Shown here: positions 5,240 through 5,845 of the stretch, piece after piece | Layout: every line of letters begins with the position of its first letter | Position numbering within the stretch: position 1 is the stretch's first letter | From: an uncultured Lachnospiraceae bacterium | GTDB taxonomy: Bacteria; Bacillota_A; Clostridia; Lachnospirales; Lachnospiraceae | Assembly (NCBI GenBank): GCA_902787595.1 | Contig: CADAHD010000155.1 | Coordinates: 1,731 to 7,575, forward strand | Reading direction: 5' to 3' | Length of the DNA: 5,845 nucleotides | Made by a program: the position numbers and the translations under genes | The notes under the pieces: generated by a model | Told to the model about the DNA's origin: nothing | The model's input: only the letters and a program-made list of their open reading frames with translations | The model's database searches: none

Positions 5240-5845
5240 GTGAAAGAAAACGAGAATAAGAAAAAAGAAAAACTGTCGTTTGCAGCGACAATGAAAAATT
5301 CATGGTTTGCCTTAAAGCTTGCGGCAGAAATATGTCCGAGTTTTATTGTGCATACTTTTATTATGTGGCTTATAGGGCAGAGTGAGTGGGTATTTTTTGA
5401 CGGCGTATTCATGAAGGTGATCGTTAACGCTTTGTCTGAAGGCCGGGAGTTTAGCAGCATCTTAAGATTTATCCTTATATGCGGCGCGATTTTCTGCGTT
5501 CTGGCGGTATATACGATGTATGTGGATAATGTAGTTTATCCTTTAAAGACTAACAGGCTTTACGGCGGCATATACAAAAAGCTTTATGCCAAAGCAAAAA
5601 ATGTTGAGCTTTCATGTTATGAGGATCCCGATTTTTATAACCGCTACACTATGGCAATGGATGGAGCAGAGCAAAAGATCGCATCCGTTATCAGAGGAAT
5701 GATAGGCGCGATCATCGGCGCAGCGGCTTCCGTATTCGTATTTTACATGATGTATGAGATAGATCATTATGCTATGCTTTTTATCATTTCACCGCTTATA
5801 GGTAATTTCCTTTTCGGCAATCGTAAGAATAAATATGAGTATCAG
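5240..5845 (+). CDS. ABC exporter, transmembrane domain (3' end beyond the window)
   Basis: The frame runs open from GTG at 5240 to the window end, giving 202 residues. The ribosome binding site AAAGGAG (5228-5234) lies 5 bases before the GTG. After a lysine-rich cytoplasmic N-terminus (1-20), membrane segments are visible at about 32-48, 74-95, 149-171 and 177-193. Between them is the intracellular loop with YEDPDFYNRY (127-136), typical of the permease part of fused ABC exporters in Clostridia. The ATP-binding domain with Walker motifs is expected downstream and is not seen, so assignment rests on the permease part. Such proteins usually act as homo- or heterodimers exporting peptides, lipids or drugs; a second half-transporter may follow. 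It begins 54 bases after the kinase stop with no clear promoter of its own, so co-transcription with the kinase is likely, subject to the hairpin between them. Confidence 0.8.
   Translation, partial: MKENENKKKEKLSFAATMKNSWFALKLAAEICPSFIVHTFIMWLIGQSEWVFFDGVFMKVIVNALSEGREFSSILRFILICGAIFCVLAVYTMYVDNVVYPLKTNRLYGGIYKKLYAKAKNVELSCYEDPDFYNRYTMAMDGAEQKIASVIRGMIGAIIGAAASVFVFYMMYEIDHYAMLFIISPLIGNFLFGNRKNKYEYQ

Overview
The window looks like a chromosomal stretch from a Gram-positive anaerobe of the Clostridia, most plausibly Lachnospiraceae or a close relative. The reasons are strong AGGAGG-type ribosome binding sites, use of TTG and GTG starts, a moderate GC content with frequent AGA/AGG and ATA codons, and the gene repertoire: a MarR/flavodoxin pair, an SPL-family radical SAM protein, a multi-TM hybrid histidine kinase and a fused ABC exporter. 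The genus assignment is an inference from style, not from a marker gene. All six protein genes with clear family assignments and the ABC fragment lie on the + strand, and no RNA gene, CRISPR array, insertion sequence or phage gene is visible.

Layout. (1) 1-878: the 3' part of a MarR-family regulator, translationally coupled through an ATGA overlap to a small flavodoxin-domain protein. (2) 879-1942: a 130-bp spacer with a possible promoter, a stand-alone radical SAM protein of the spore-photoproduct-lyase-like family, and a convincing rho-independent terminator that closes this block. (3) 1960-3122: a near-consensus promoter carrying two matching inverted-repeat operators, a TetR-family regulator starting at TTG, and a GNAT acetyltransferase coupled to it by a second ATGA overlap. 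(4) 3123-5185: a second near-consensus promoter, a possible 20-codon leader ORF, and a hybrid sensor kinase with seven predicted membrane segments, HisKA, HATPase and a C-terminal receiver. (5) 5186-5845: a 54-bp gap with a hairpin, then the 5' part of an ABC exporter whose ATP-binding domain lies beyond the window.

How the parts may work together. Two regulator-plus-effector pairs (MarR-flavodoxin and TetR-GNAT) have the form of small inducible stress or xenobiotic-response operons. The TetR pair is the better supported, because its own promoter carries twin operators positioned for autorepression. The hybrid kinase has no response regulator with an output domain and no Hpt protein beside it in this window, so its output must be elsewhere. 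Its closeness to an ABC exporter suggests, but does not prove, a sensing-export link. I see no clearly new system here. The most interesting points are the twin-operator TetR-GNAT module, the 7-TM hybrid kinase with its possible leader ORF, and the extra cysteine-containing insertion just before the radical SAM cluster motif.
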